DNA from: Brasenia schreberi
Lineage: Eukaryota; Streptophyta; Magnoliopsida; Nymphaeales; Cabombaceae
NCBI GenBank assembly: GCA_036023115.1
Contig: JAYKKT010000088.1
Span: 6,393,501-6,457,500 of the forward strand
Direction: 5' to 3'
Length of the DNA stretch: 64,000 bases
Positions 45,301-57,424 of this stretch are shown here, piece by piece. Each line of letters opens with the position of its first letter. The stretch's first letter is position 1. The position numbers were made by a program, and so were the translations under genes. The notes beneath the pieces were generated by a model. It ran no database searches, was not told the DNA's origin, and saw only the letters and a list, made by a program, of their open reading frames with translations.

Positions 45301-46330
45301 ATCTCTAATTTGGCAATAAGATAAGAACCCTTTAACAAACTTTTGAGAAAACAGGTCAAATTCTATTGTGATTTTGAATGTCAATAGGATTTTGAAAGAT
45401 TGAAAACCTATTTGATAAATCATCCAATTTTGAAACCTCCAAAATAAAAAAACCTTTGCTTTTACATATTTCCATCTATAGAAAAACATTGGGGTTTTAT
45501 TAGCACAATATGAGGATGATAGCCTTAAGGAGAATGCCATTTACTATATTTCAAAAACTTTGTCGGGGTATGATAGAAATTATGGAGAATACGTGCTTAG
45601 CCTTGGTGTGGGTATGTCAAAAATTTAGACATTATTTCTTGAATCACGAGATTTAGATAGTGTCTAAACTCTACTCTATTAAGCATCTTTTCGAAAAACC
45701 TATCATAACCTGAAGGCTAGATAAATGACAACTTTTAATGGAGTACGACTTGAAGTTTTATCATCAAACTTCCGTTAAAGGCCAAGTCCTGTTTCACCAT
45801 GTGGCCCACCTACCCCTTGGAGATACATATTCCATACTCGATGTATTTTGATGGGGCAAGCCCTCACCGACCATGTATTGGTCAATTGTTACAACTAGAA
45901 TCAAGTATGAAAAATATATTTTGATGGGGCAAGAGATATGCAAGGGACAGGAATCAACATTAACATTATATCTCTTGAAAAGGGAGAAATCCCAATATCT
46001 TTTTGCCTAGGGTTTCATTGTTCTAAAATGTGGCCAAGTATGAGGCATTCATTAAGGCCTTAAAAACTTTGCAAAAACTAGGGGGCGTCATGTGTTGAAA
46101 TCTTTAGAGACTTCATGCTTGTTATAAACCAAGTTTCAAAAATTTGGCAAGCCATACTATGAGTTGGCCAAAAGTTGGTCGACTCGTTCAAATCGTGTAC
46201 ATTCACACACATTGGTAGAGAGGACAACACTATGACAGATTGTCTCTCTTCTTTCGGATCCTCCTTGATAATTGTCCCTAATCTCAACACCCAGTCCGTT
46301 GAGGTTTTGTGTCTACCTGCTACATCAATT
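45300..46330 (+). pseudogene. Tat RNase H and second RNase H-like region
   Basis: After RT come RNase H-like blocks near 45450-45850 (LLLHISIYRKTLGFY, STLRRMPFTIFQKL-type text, MEYDLKFYHQTSVKGQ). A second RNase H-like block near 46010-46310 contains CVEIFRDFMLVINQVSKIW. Tandem RNase H domains are a mark of the Tat/Ogre group. Confidence 0.6.
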
Positions 46331-46689
46331 TAAGATTTTGAGATTTGCCAAAGCAACCAAAATCTAGAAGAAAACCCTTGTTTTTAAGATATTAAAAACT
46401 TTTTATAAAATGGGGATTTCTTGAGTTTGTCTCTTCTAAAGACAAAACTTTATTAAAAACATTATAATATGATATATCATCCTAGGCGTGGCCTGGGTGT
46501 GGTTTTGTACAAAAAGAGCCTTTTGAGCATCTTGTTTAGATGTATCGAATGCAATGAGGCTAAAATCATCATGCATGAGTTTCATGGTGGAGAGTGCAGA
46601 GGCTATGCCAATTCAAGTATGATGGTTATGAAAATACTTAGGGTGAGTTATTTTTTGTCTACCCTGAAACAAGATTGTCATGATCATGT

Positions 46690-47640
46690 AAAAAATTGTC
46701 AATAACATCAAGTGCATGGGCATGCTATTCTCATTTCATTATGTTCACTACATTCTATCACTAGTCCATGGTCATTCACCATGTAGGCATTCTACATCAG
46801 AGGGCCAATTTCCTCGATAGCATCTAATAAACATAAGTTGATCCTAAGAGCTACCGAGTATTTTTCTAAATGGGTTGAAGTTACATCCTTGACAAATGTC
46901 TAAGAAAAAATATAGTGACATTCATTAAGAAAAATATCTTTGTTAGATTTGGAGTTCCAAGGGACTTAGTATTGAATAATGGTACAATGTTCAAAAATGA
47001 GAAAGTGAAAAGGTTTTGTAAGACTTATGGTATTACACAACACTTCTTGTCACTATAATACCCTCAAGGCAATGGCCAAGCCGAAGCCACAAACAAGACC
47101 CTCATAAGCATCTTTAAGAAAACATTAGAAAATGATAGGAGATGGCATGAGAAGTTGGACGAGGCACTATAGGCCTACAGGACTTCCGTACGCACTCCAA
47201 CAAGCAACACACCTTTTAAATTAGTCTATAGAACAAATAACATACTTCTGATTCACACCAAGTTGCATTCATTTCACACATTCATTGCACTTGATTTACC
47301 CATAGAGACCCTATAACAAGCTAGACTAGCCAAACTAGACTTGTTTGATAATAAGAGGCTCCTTGCAATGGATCACGCATCAACATATCGGCAAAGGCTA
47401 GCCCAACATTATGAGAAACACATGAAGGCTTGTCGCTTTAAGGTAGGAGATCTCATGTTGAAAACTATACACCAAAGGAGCCCACATTCTCTTGGAAAAT
47501 GACAACCAAATTGAGAAAATTCCTATGTCATAAGAGGGGCAGTCACCCACAATACATATTGACTAATTGATGCCAAGGGAAGAAACTTCGTAGTATAAAC
47601 GCTTAATATCTCAACAAATATCATGTTTAGAGTCTACCAC
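46690..47640 (+). pseudogene. Tat integrase region
   Basis: The clearest stretch is 46915-47460: FVRFGVPRDLVLNNGTMFKN, KTYGITQHFLSL, PQGNGQAEATNKTLISIFKK, WHEKLDEAL, YRTSVRTPTSNTPFKLVYRT and later HYEKHMKACRFKVGDLMLK. This is the second half of a DDE integrase with the glutamate of GQAEATNK present. Stops interrupt it. Confidence 0.8.
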
Positions 47641-48768
47641 CAATTCTTTTAAAATAATTTTGCAAAAACGGTCTTTAGCTTCTTGAAGAGGAGACCAAGT
47701 TGAGTATATGTTTCTTAAATAGAAATTAGTGCTTTGTAAAAGGGTATAACATTTCAAAAGTTCTTGTTTTACAAGATAGGTCCTAGTTCAAAATAGTAAA
47801 ATATTTCAAATAGTATATATTATTATGAAAATAGGACATACTTGATTAGATCGAGTATTCAAAGGGATAAGTTGTTTCCTCATTTCACTCTATCTAAAAA
47901 AGTGGGCAAAGGCTTAATACCTCTAAAGCCAAAAAGAAAGAAAAGAGAAGAAAAAATCGGCCTCCAATATAGAGGTCTTCTTAAAAAAGAAAAAAAGTCT
48001 TAAGAAAATCTAAAGCTCAAATAGTAAAGAGGTTTTCATCAAAATTATCCCTTTGTACCACGGGACGCTTTAGAAGGGACCATGAAAATTCTCCGTGTAC
48101 TCCATACCACTTATCCCAAAAGAGAAAAAGTCTATTATTATAGTCTTAAAATAGAAATAAAACTCACCATTTTGGGTCTTATTTTGTTTGGGGATTAAGC
48201 CTTATAATGTGAAAATGGAGTTTTGAAATGTTGTTAAGCTTTTCATCAATAAAAATCTCTACAAGAGTAACGAAGAACTAAGATCGAAGTTAAGGTAAAT
48301 ATAAGAGATGGAAGTCTTGTTAGATTGAAACTAAAGGAGAGTACCTTTCAAAAAGACTTTTTATCATCCCACTTAGGGCATTCAACCTTCATGAGATCTC
48401 ACCAAGCCTCTAAAATATCTCGTAGAGTCTCCAATACACTTGATTCATCCATTACATCTCATATACCTAATGCTCATGTGCATTCGTAATGACCTTGTTT
48501 TCATCATATCTTATCTTGGTTGGTCATGATTGTCACCTCAAAGATCATCCATATTACGTCCCCTTCGGCTAGGAGTCCTCTCTCGCCAAAGTTAAGGTAG
48601 CCTAAGTTTAAGAAATGAACCCCTTAGCAAGAAATGAGAAAGTTCATACTCTAAAATGAAATCTTGGCACAAATCAAATCAATCGGGTATCCAAAAGAAG
48701 AAATTTTTTAGGAGTGTTATACTTTCTCATTAACCAAATAAATTTAGTTGATGCTAAAGAGGGGCATC

Positions 48769-51320
48769 TGTAAACACCCAAAATTTTATGAGACCTTCCA
48801 AATAAGGGGTACTTCAAGCCGTGCCAAATTTTTTTTAGAACTTTAATAAAATTCAAAAAATAACCTCCTCATGATTGCATTAGTGAAATTTCACTATTTT
48901 AAGTATGATTTCTTCAAAGAAGGGGTTGTAGAAGTCAAAATAAGATTCTACGTACAAAAACCTTTATAAAATGACCATTTTACTTTTGTTAAAATATTTT
49001 AATTAAAAAGATAAAAAATAGAACAAACAAGCTTAAAATAGGAAGGATAAAAGGAGAAAGATCTCAGAAGCATAAAAAACTGAAGATCAACGATTATTTA
49101 AGCCTAAGCAAAAAGAGTCAAGTGGAAAGTCTGAAATACTCTTTGATTCCTACATAAAATGACTCTACACCCATCAGAAAGTTAAAATAATCTCATAAAG
49201 GTTAAAGAGATCAACCCACAAAGCATGAAAGAGTAAAAGTACTAAACGAGATACCACCACCACATGCCCCATATGGTGCTAGCTCGCACGTGCCTCGTAC
49301 GACGTTCAACTCACATGCGTAGCACCCTGCATCCATGCACATCCCGTGCAACACCCAACTCACATGTGGCACCCAGATCCCATGTGGTGCCCAGCTCACA
49401 CATGCCCCTTGTATGACACTCAACTCCCATACACCCCATGCAGCGCCAAGCTCCCATGTGCCAACACATCCTGTAACCTGTCCAACCCTCTTCCAACGTG
49501 CCACAGGTGCCTAGCTGCTCTTCCCACGTGTGGATGTCCCCATCAGCTATGAAGTAAGGCTAGTCTCATAGTGGATTAGATTTGAATACAGATTGAGCTT
49601 AGTAACTCAAAAAAGATCTAGTTCAATTTAGTGCTTATAAAAGAAGAGAGGGAGAGTCAACTAACGAGGAGGAAACCAAAAAAGGTGAGCCCAACGGAGA
49701 AAGTGACCCAACCAAGGGAGAGAAGGAGAGAGAATCATCCAATTAAAACAAGAGAAGGAAAGAGAGACCAAAAGAGAAGGCTTCAAGCCACCTCTACCAC
49801 CTTTCACTTTATCCCATTCTTGTTGTAAGCTTTGGGTTCTTGCTTCAAATCATTGTATTTAAAGAGTAAACAACAATTTTCATGGAACATCATTGAAAGA
49901 TAAGATTGTTGAAGTCTAGATATAGGTGAGAAGAATCCATTAAACCCTATGAATTTCTATTGATTATTCCCCAATATATCTATATCTTATACACCCTCTT
50001 CTCATTCTATGCTTATAGGTTATATCATCACCTTTCTCATTTCTTTGGTTAATTGATTCTCTAACTCAACTCAAGAATTTATAAGAGAAATGTAGCTCCC
50101 AATTACATTCGATGACATGAGTATGTAATCACTCTTATGGCAGATTAATCACCCATAAGTTTATGTTGGGGAGGGCATTGAGCTACGATCATATATATAT
50201 ATATATTTTCCAAGTGAGTAGGCTTCTTAGAGAGATGCCTCAAGGATATCGATGTGGATGAGTTCCTCCCTAAACTAACATAAGTCCTCAATAAAATTCT
50301 TTGAATGATCACTAAATCAATAATTTTCTAACTAGATGCATCATTATCTTTTGTAAGAAAATTTTTGCAAATTTCAGCATCCCGCATAAACTTGTTGTAT
50401 CGTTAGATTTTTCTTAAATCCATTTCTAAGTGAAATGTTGTGAAATTTTTTTCTTAAGTGACACATGCATAGGAAAATGTATGCTAAAATTTTCACTAAT
50501 TTTGGATGTATATAAGGTTTATAAAAAAATCATTAAATGTAAGGCTCAACCTAGACCGAACCTACCATTGACAAATGCCCTGAAATCCTCATTTGTAAAT
50601 CTAATATAACTCGGCCTATAGGTATCCAAATCCCTTAAGGATGGTATCATAAAAAATCTAAAACTTTTCAAAGTGATAAATTTCATGAAAATAAGAGACC
50701 TATATACAAATTTAGAGGCATTTTACTGAGACCATGAGTTTCGGTCATAAACACTGTCCAAATTCAAGAATAGCATTTGGCTGAAAACCTTTCTCTGATT
50801 TTTTATTTGATCACCAAAGGATAAAAAATTATAAAAAAAATTGTCAATAAAACCTCATATCCGTTTTACTAAGACCATGAGTTTCAGTCACAGACATTGT
50901 CCAAATTTAATAATAGCATTCTGTTGAAAACCTTTCTCTTATTTTTTATATGATCACCAAAGGATAGAAAATTATAAAATATTATCAATAAAACCTCATA
51001 CACAACACTTTCTTGGATAAAATTTTCAGGATTTGTGGACCCCAAAAAGTGTTGTACTAAAATGAAAACTTTCACTCTGAATCATTTTTGTTTCACATAA
51101 CTGAACCCAATATTGCTAAGTGAAACCAATGCAATTTTAGAAAAGGCTTTTTCGGATCAAAATTATTTTGAGAAAACTTCGGACTTCAAAAAAACTCTTC
51201 CTAAGCGTCTAGGCTGCAAGAAGGCCTATGTCGATAAAAGCCTACTTTGCTATATTCGTCTAAGAAGTCAAAGTTATAATCAAACATTTACAACTTTAAG
51301 GAAACTTGTTGCACACTCAT
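48769..51320 (+). repeat. Right LTR of the Tat element, 3' truncated
   Basis: Starts TGTAAACACCCAAAATTTTA. Direct counterpart of the left LTR, with a local internal duplication near 50,700-51,000 (GAGACCTATA...TTTACTGAGACCATGAGTTT and CCGTTTTACTAAGACCATGA). The similarity fades near 51320 after TTGTTGCACACTCATACACA. Confidence 0.75.
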
Positions 51321-51783
51321 ACACAGTACGGTAGCAAAGCAAATTATAAATGAATCAGTTGATGATAATTGTACAATCAGTAATGACTTACTTATATTCA
51401 TTCTCCGTCCTTGATGTTCAATTAAGATCCATGGGAATATACCCTATACGAATCAAGAGCAAGATTTGGAAGAGATGTAATATTCAATCTCTTGTTTATT
51501 TCTCCTTTTCTTTACATAAAAAATCATAAATTCCATCATCTTGTGTCTATCACATGCAATCTAGTTGTCTCTCAGTTGAGCTTCCTCAAATTAGGCGTCA
51601 TCGAAGTTATTGAAATGAAAAACATAAATAAGTAAAGCGGTCCCTCACCAAATTCAGGAGAGAGGGGGAAGAGTAGCCTTAAATGGGGATGTCCACAGGT
51701 CCGAGTTGGATTTGGACTCAGGTTCTATTTACAGAAGTCCAGAACTGAATCCATCTATATCCAGAGTCTCATATATATATATG

Positions 51784-51814
<31 letters not shown>

Positions 51815-51815
51815 G

Positions 51816-51846
<31 letters not shown>

Positions 51847-51847
51847 G

Positions 51848-51917
<70 letters not shown>

Positions 51918-52357
51918 TATATTCGTGTCACACTTGTACTTAGTCATACATGAGCAACCCCTGTCGGGTCTTCATAGACACATATGATGACACTATATCA
52001 AATCTTTATCAATATTGGTACATAAGGATGATGGTTTCATGCAAGTCCTATTCGCCCGCTAGGAACAACACAAATATTTTTTACTAAGACAAGATTTGAA
52101 AAGGTTAAGGGGAGACAGTCGACAAAGAGGCCATCAGGAGCTCAGTTTTCTTATTATTTCTCCTCCCCTTCTGGCAACAATAAAATATATACCAATCCTA
52201 TCAGATTTCCTCTTGAATCAATGTGTCTAGCTCTTGGCACAAACACAAAACTTATTTGCCAAAATTATGCATCCCTTGAATGGTTATGATTGTACCATTT
52301 CGTGCATGTTCAGGTCAACCAAGAATAGTTCCTTTGTTTTCTATGTCACACTGGATT
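51321..52357. other. Intergenic DNA with TA-rich array
   Basis: No gene. The TA/TATG array is at 51771-51921. Confidence 0.55.
51771..51921. repeat. (AT)n/(ATGT)n microsatellite array
   Basis: Alternating TATATATA with regularly spaced GTATA or CATATA units (every 18-24 bp). Strongly self-complementary; open frames across it are artefacts. Confidence 0.9.
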
Positions 52358-52387
52358 AGGGATGGTAATCGGGTGGGGTGGTGGGTT

Positions 52388-55300
52388 TGTAAACACCCCG
52401 AAATCTCACGAATTTCTCAAATCCATCTGGTTTTGTAAAAGTAGCCCCAAAGGGCCATTTTGAGTCTGGAAATCCAAGAGCCTTCCAGACAACCCTATAT
52501 ATATGTTTTAAACTTTATATTTCAAAAATACATGATATGGCTTTTGAAAACCCTTTTAAAACATGTTTTGAAACCCCAAAGCAGCTTGGCCTAATCCAGA
52601 CAGGACCAGGAGAGCTAAGGAGAGCCCGGAACCGGAGCACATGTCGAGCCCGGCACAGCAACTATCGTATCAAATCCACACCCCCAGGATCTTGAACGTC
52701 CAAGACCTTGTTATCATCAAAACATTGTTTGAAGTCATCTCTGGAAGGCGAAAACAGAGGCGGACGATCATGTTGGCGAAGACCCAATGCAAACGGAGGA
52801 CTGATGCTGTCAGGCCCCGCACAAATCGTCCATTTCGAACACAGCTCGAAGGAGTCAGAGTTCAGTTTGGATCGGATCTAGACCATATATATCCAGATCT
52901 CAATCCAAACCCATGTATGGACTTGGATTTGGATTTGGATTCAAAAATCCAATTCAATATCCATATCCATGGCCCACATCACCTTCTCATAAATGGAGGT
53001 GGGGCCCACTTGAATTTCACGTGGGATTATGGGCATGAGAGAGAGTGGGGGTGGATAAGATCAAGTGTGTGTTGTAATTAAGCTTGACTTGTGTGTCAAG
53101 TTTGGGGTTAATCATGTGGGTTAGCCTAATTAAGTGGGTTTAAGCTTGTAATTAGCCAAAACCTAACCTAGGGCTGCACCAACATGATGTGGTTAAGGTC
53201 TATGGGCCATGCAAAGGGAGCTCCTTCACCTAAACCTAACCAAAAACACCTAATCCTAGCCTTCCACCCTAATCTGCCCCTAATCTGAGCCTAATCACCT
53301 AACTTACTTCCCTAATCCCGGCCTAATCCCAACCTAATCACCTAACCCACTTCCCTAATCCTTCCCTAAACCTAGGTTAATTTCCCTAAACTTAGTCTAA
53401 TCCTAGCCTAATCACCTAACCTACCTCACTAAACCTCACCCTAAAACCAACCCACCTAGCTAAACCCTAAACCTCTAAACCACCCCTAGCCCACAACCAA
53501 CCCAAACCACTTGTATTTAAAATATCTGGCCCTACCCTTTCCAGCCCACCTTATCACCACACCACCCTACCTAAACCACCTAACCACTACCCCAAAACCA
53601 ACCCTAACCGACCTAGCCTAGCCCTATATAACCCCCCCCCCTTGGGGCGGGCTTTCCCATCTAGAAACCCCCACCTTCCCAGCCGGGTCCTCCACTTCCC
53701 AGCTCAACCGAACCACCATCTGCTCCACATCCCGCCACCACCTGCTCCACGTCCCGCCACCACCTGCACCACTACCTTCCAGCCGAGCGCCACCACCACC
53801 ACCATCACCCGGCTGATTCCCTTCCATCCGCCACCACCTTTTCACTCGGTAAGTACCCTACATCTTACCTTACTCCTTCTTCACTCCCTCTCCACTCTCA
53901 GCCACCTAATCCACTCCCATATCACCCTAACACCAGCCCTTCCACTTGCTGTCACCATCCCCACTCAGCCAAACCCGTAACCACCCTAACTACCCGCCAC
54001 CACCTAGACACCTTAGCTTCATTCGGCCACCCTATCCGACTCCCTAAAACCTGCCCACATCACCCCAATACACCTACCATACCCACTACCACCTGGTCCC
54101 ATCTCCTAGCTAGTTCCCCTACCTTACACCACTCCTAGCCACTCTAGCAATCTGCCACCATCAAGTCCTCCTAGTCGGCCACTCCAACCGACTGACATTT
54201 CATTCGGTCACCCTAGCAACCCGCCAACCCTAGGTGATCCGTTAAACCTTCCCTTAGGTTCACCCTTTGCACAACTTACCTTAAAACAAAACCCTATCCT
54301 TAGTGACCCTACTTAGGTCCTTTAACCCAACCCACCAAAAAGAGCCCCTCCTTAGCAGCCGACCATCTTCAAGGCGCCTTTCCCGCGCGCCCAAGGCATC
54401 CGGCCAGCCCCTCTCCTTGCTGTTCAACCTCGCGGAGCTCCCTTTTGCAGCCCAAGGCGAAGGCCAAGCCCACGCTCAAGCAAGGCATCTTCAGACCAGC
54501 TATTAGTAAGTGCCTAACTCGGTCTTTAGTTGTATACTTGCTTGAGATTCAATTCGATACGGGGTTGTAATAACGGAGCATAGTCTCCCCCCGCTTGTAA
54601 TAACGTGGCTTGGCACACCCACACACGTGCACTCTCTTAGTTGTGCACGATTTTGAACACACACGGGCCTAATCAGCCCCTAATACATAAGTATATACAT
54701 ATACTTTAATTTTTGTAGGGTTTTGCTTAAGTTGGGTGTGTTGTATTTCAATTCAAGCACTCACACACATTGAGCCTTCGCTCTTATTTGAAAGACCCAA
54801 GTAAGGGCCGTGTTATACTATTTGGGCTTTCATTTCATGTCGTGTGTGTAAGTCTTTCAATTCAAGCACTCACACACATTGAGCCTTCGCTCTTATTTGA
54901 AAGACCCAAGTAAGGGCCGTGTTATACTATTTGGGTTTAATTTCATGTTGTGTGCGTAGTACTTCAATTCAAGCACTCACACACATTGAGCTTTCGCTCT
55001 TATTCCCAAGACCTTAATCAAGGCCATACTGCAAGTTATATTTGGGTTTAATTTCATGTCGTGTGTGTAAGTCTTTCAATTCAAGCACACACCCACATTG
55101 AGCCTTCGCTCTTATTTGCAAGACCCGAGTAAGGGCCCATATACATACTCTATATACATATTTCCCTTCGGTTATTTCCCTTCGGCATTGTCTTTACATT
55201 CGGGTTTTCCCTTTGGAGTAGCGTGAGTTTGCATTGCATCTACGCCATACCACGAGGTAGGACGCATATTGCATCAAAGCAAGCCCCGCCCCAAATTCGC

Positions 55301-55700
55301 CCATGTAGTGGAGTGTTCATAACACACAAACTAGGTGGCCCATAAAGGGATAAAAGGAAAGACTTAGGTACGTGCAAATCCACGTGATCTAAAATCTGCA
55401 ATCGTATCTAAAAGACCCGAATTAGACACCTCGAACCGCTTCGTAGGCTTTCTATCCCAAAAACTCGATTTTTGTAAAGCGTACAGACTGACCCTTGCGC
55501 ATCGGTGCAAGAAGGTCTGCGACGACAAGAGCTCACTTGCTCACAGTCGCCACGATTAGAAGTCAGTTTAAATATATCTTCGCTAGCTTAGGTAAGCTAG
55601 TTGGCATGCTCTGTTTACATAAATAGGCCTTAGACGCACGAGAGGATCCACTCCAAGCCCAGAAAAGGCGGGGAGGCGTGGGGATTTTCACGCGTCTACA
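52388..55700 (+). mobile_element. Solo LTR of a Tat-type gypsy element (copy 3)
   Basis: Begins TGTAAACACCCCGAAATC and ends TTTTCACGCGTCTACA, 3,313 bp. It is flanked by a perfect GGGTT duplication (52383-52387 and 55701-55705). A TATA-like CCCTATATAACC is near 53618-53632, just before a C run. A CT-rich, proline-coding region (53,650-54,400) and a four-copy 109-bp repeat (54747-55140) follow. The 3' part (CTTGCGCATCGGTGCAAGAA, GCTAGCTTAGGTAAGCTAGT, TGGCATGCTC) matches copies 1 and 2. Confidence 0.9.
54747..55140 (+). repeat. About 109-bp tandem repeat inside solo LTR copy 3
   Basis: Four units start TTCAATTCAAGCACTCACAC at 54747, 54856, 54963 and 55075; each contains TTGAGCCTTCGCTCTTATTT and CAAGTAAGGGCC-like blocks. 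Units one and two are almost identical and later ones more diverged. The array lies downstream of the LTR TATA box. Confidence 0.9.
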
Positions 55701-55793
55701 GGGTTCTCACTCCACCCGCATCATTCCCAGACTAGAATGATCCCACTAGACCCTGCCCCTCCCTGACCCTGTCGTTCTTGTGATCAAAGACTG

Positions 55794-56877
55794 TGTCACG
55801 GGTCGAATTTCAAAACCAATTTTTTGAAATTCTGTTTACCTGTGATTTCAAGAATCAACTCTTGATTCTTTCAGCCCCATTCCTGCACGCACTATGCTAA
55901 TGTATTTCTTGGCTTCAGCGGTGCACTGGGTGCTCAACGGGTTTTCTTCTTCAAGGGTTCACGTCTCACACACCCCGACACTGCACATACATCCACTCGG
56001 TGTCCACTTACAACCTACCTCTCCTAGTTAGTTAAGGTTCCCTCCAGAACTCAGCAGAGATGGCACTCGCCTAACTAGATTCACGGTGTAGGTTTACTCA
56101 CACACGCACAAGGAAGACAGGTTGGTTGCAGACGACTGACTGTAAAGGGCCGCCCTTCACAAAGCACGTTCAGTCTTCATCCACTAATCGTGCACGACTT
56201 TTCCCACTCTACACCAAGCTTCCTCCCAGTAGGTGGTTCGGCTGCAAGTAGTCTTCTCACGGATGAATCATTGATGCCCTCTGTCGTTAAGGGAGCTTCC
56301 ACACCTTGTCACGACAGCTTTACAGTGCTTGGCATGCTCTTCATCTTCCAGAAGATGAACCGACTGCACTTGTTGTAACGCTTGAAGCAACTCGCCAATG
56401 CCTTCAACAACTCTTCAGCTCCACACGAGGACCCTTGAACTTCAGCTTCCAACTCCAGCCACAGCTGTCCAAGGGTCGCCTCTTCAGCTTCCTTCCACCA
56501 TGTAACCGCAACATCCCTAATTAAGGCACACGGCTGGTGTAACTGTCCCCATCAAGCAGCCCCATGCCATTAATCGGTTATGCAACTCCCAGTCACCAAC
56601 CAAATGGAACTGACCTAGCTAACATCCCTTAAACCTAGCCCACAATGGAACCGACTCTAGACACAACCTATGCCTAGTTACAAGACCCGACCTGCCCAAG
56701 TTTACAAGTTCATACCCGGGCTTACAAGGGATCGAAAACAAACATGTGAAACACATATGTACAAGAGGGGTTTACATCAACATGGCACGTGCATTAACGC
56801 CCGCGTGTTGCCTGGCGCATGCATCGTGAAGCTCCCAGATGATGAGTGGCGCGCGCTACGAACTCAGGTTCGTGACA
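55794..56877 (-). repeat. 3' LTR of the chromovirus
   Basis: Starts TGTCACGGGTCGAATTTC in plus sense and ends GGTTCGTGACA. TGTCACG and CGTGACA form a 7-bp inverted repeat at the LTR tips. 1,084 bp. Confidence 0.92.
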
Positions 56878-56889
56878 ACTCTCCCCCAA
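56878..56889 (-). other. Polypurine tract of the chromovirus
   Basis: Minus strand TTGGGGGAGAGT directly before the 3' LTR. Confidence 0.85.
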
Positions 56890-57421
56890 CGCAATCCGGA
56901 CTCATCCCCGAGGCTGTATGATAGTAGCGTAACATCTGCTTGTACTGCCAAAGCTGTGCGCATGGCACCCACGAGTCATCGTCAGTGCTCTTACCTGTCC
57001 ATCGTATAAGGTATTGTATCTGCCATCACGGTCCGATGCCTTGTACTCTGTGCATGATCACTGCCTCGACTGCTGAAATACCCTGTCTCACCAATGGTGG
57101 TGGTCTACGATCAAGCCTTCCTGAATCCTCGAAATACTTCTTTAGCTGGGATACATGGATAACTAGATGAATCTTCAATCGATCTTGCAACTCTAGTCGG
57201 TAAGCAACCTTACCTACCTGTTGTACCACTCTTAATGGTCCGTCGTACTTCGGCTTCAACCCCATGTGACTATCTTTATACACTTGCTTCCGGATATATT
57301 CAGGTATCCGAAGCCAAACTTGGTCTCCAATTTCGAACTCAACGTCACGTCGATGCTTCTTTGCTTGTTTCACCATTCGGGCCCCTGTTCTCTCAAGTGA
57401 AGACTTTGCTTCTTTATACAA
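56890..57421 (-). pseudogene. Chromovirus integrase C-terminus and chromodomain
   Basis: 57421-57026 reads VKQAKKHRRDVEFEIGDQVW, RKQVYKDSHMGLKPKYDGPL, VVQQVGKVAYRLELQDRL, IHLVIHVSQLKKYF. After one stop it continues at about 57020-56935 with WQIQYLIRWTGKSTDDDSWV, the core of a chromodomain (aromatic residues and D-SW). Chromodomains direct such elements to marked chromatin. Confidence 0.82.
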
Positions 57422-57424
57422 GGT

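Larger units (their letters stand above)
38612..51320 (+). mobile_element. Ty3/gypsy Tat-lineage retrotransposon, decayed
   Basis: The left LTR (38612 to about 41015) and right LTR (48769 to about 51320) share TGTAAACACC starts, GGGGTACTTCAAGCC, AAGAAGGGGTTGTAGAAGTC, a TATA-like TATAAAAGAGGAGAG/TATAAAAGAAGAGAG, and many later blocks. Between them the plus strand holds gag, protease, RT, RNase H, a second RNase H-like domain and integrase in Tat order. A purine tract AAAGAGGGG precedes the right LTR. Stops and frameshifts occur throughout. No target duplication was found and the right LTR lacks its normal CTACA end, so its 3' boundary is truncated. Confidence 0.85.

Noticed and set aside
51706..51987. 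Frames rich in Ile and Tyr on both strands
   Set aside because: Translation of the TA/TATG microsatellite.
53642..53980. 112-aa proline/threonine-rich frame
   Set aside because: Lies in the CT-rich part of a solo LTR just after its TATA box; no domain, and no counterpart in the other LTR copies.
56190..56378. Similar 62-aa frames at 56190-56378 and 62534-62722
   Set aside because: They are the same part of the two chromovirus LTRs, read on the non-coding strand.
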